A program made the position numbers and the translations under genes. DNA of 64,000 bases, taken from the NCBI GenBank assembly GCA_020226215.1, contig CM035232.1, positions 18,884,316 through 18,948,315 on the forward strand, read 5' to 3'. Every line of letters begins with the position of its first letter. Position 1 is the stretch's first letter. Under the pieces are notes generated by a model. That model saw only the letters and a program-made list of their open reading frames with translations, was not told where the DNA came from and searched no databases. Positions 63,768 through 64,000 of the stretch are shown here, in pieces. This DNA is from Sindora glabra (lineage: Eukaryota > Streptophyta > Magnoliopsida > Fabales > Fabaceae).

Positions 63768-64000
63768 GTAATAAATTTAATCATTTATCCACATCCTGCC
63801 TGCCATACTTATACCATCTTTTCACTATTTAATCATAACTATTTTGACTACTTTCTTCTTTTAATATCAGTTGCAGCGTGGCTCTTTATCCTTATATAAT
63901 AGTCTGAAGATAAACAATAATCATATGTACTAATAAGTAATACCAATCTGAGGTTCTTTGAGAGATTAGTTGAGTACAAGAAGATATGAACGGAGACCTG

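Noticed and set aside
1..64000. CRISPR arrays, rRNA, tRNA or operon-like organisation
   Set aside because: None seen; spliced genes and plant repeats show eukaryotic nuclear DNA. I could not run a tRNA or ncRNA search, so a small RNA gene could have been missed.

Overview
The window is nuclear DNA of a eudicot plant. The genes have short GT-AG introns, products that match plant proteins, and very AT-rich spacers full of decayed retrotransposons and foldback (MITE-like) repeats. Nothing prokaryotic, organellar or viral was seen, and I found no rRNA, tRNA or CRISPR array. I cannot name the species from the sequence alone.

Layout: (1) About 1-28 kb is a repeat-dominated, gene-poor region. It starts with a badly decayed minus-strand Ty3/gypsy element running off the left edge (about 1-4.1 kb), followed by AT-rich DNA with a 388-bp tandem duplication (about 6.1-6.9 kb). 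A decayed plus-strand Ty1/copia element with two LTRs follows (7834-13602). The 3' half of that element plus about 2.1 kb of its downstream flank is then repeated in tandem (copy A about 10.9-15.7 kb, copy B about 15.7-20.4 kb), which leaves three LTRs in a row. (2) About 28.3-35 kb holds ATG11, a selective-autophagy scaffold, in five coding exons. (3) 39.6-41.2 kb holds a small RING-H2 protein gene with an N-myristoylation signature. (4) 43.1-46.5 kb, minus strand, is a six-exon ASG1-type gene. (5) 48.0-50.2 kb, minus strand, is the plastid ribosomal protein bL35 gene, whose transit-peptide exon has no in-frame ATG. (6) 52.0-53.8 kb, minus strand, is nucleoporin NUP43, head-to-head with a 116-aa putative plastid membrane protein (54.0-54.45 kb). 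(7) From 58.9 kb to beyond the right edge is a CLU-domain gene of the REC/TSS type, with 13 coding exons visible.

The exon models were built by hand from reading frames and GT/AG sites, and every listed junction keeps phase. The genes do not form one pathway, but their grouping looks like an old plant gene neighbourhood. As I recall the Arabidopsis maps, ATG11 neighbours an ASG1 relative and lies near NUP43 on chromosome 4, while plastid L35 and ASG1 are adjacent on chromosome 2. I see no convincing new biological system. The most notable features are the LTR-retroelement-bearing tandem duplication, the missing start of the L35 gene, a MULE-like foldback with a 9-bp target duplication, foldback elements lodged in introns, and the compact divergent promoter at NUP43.
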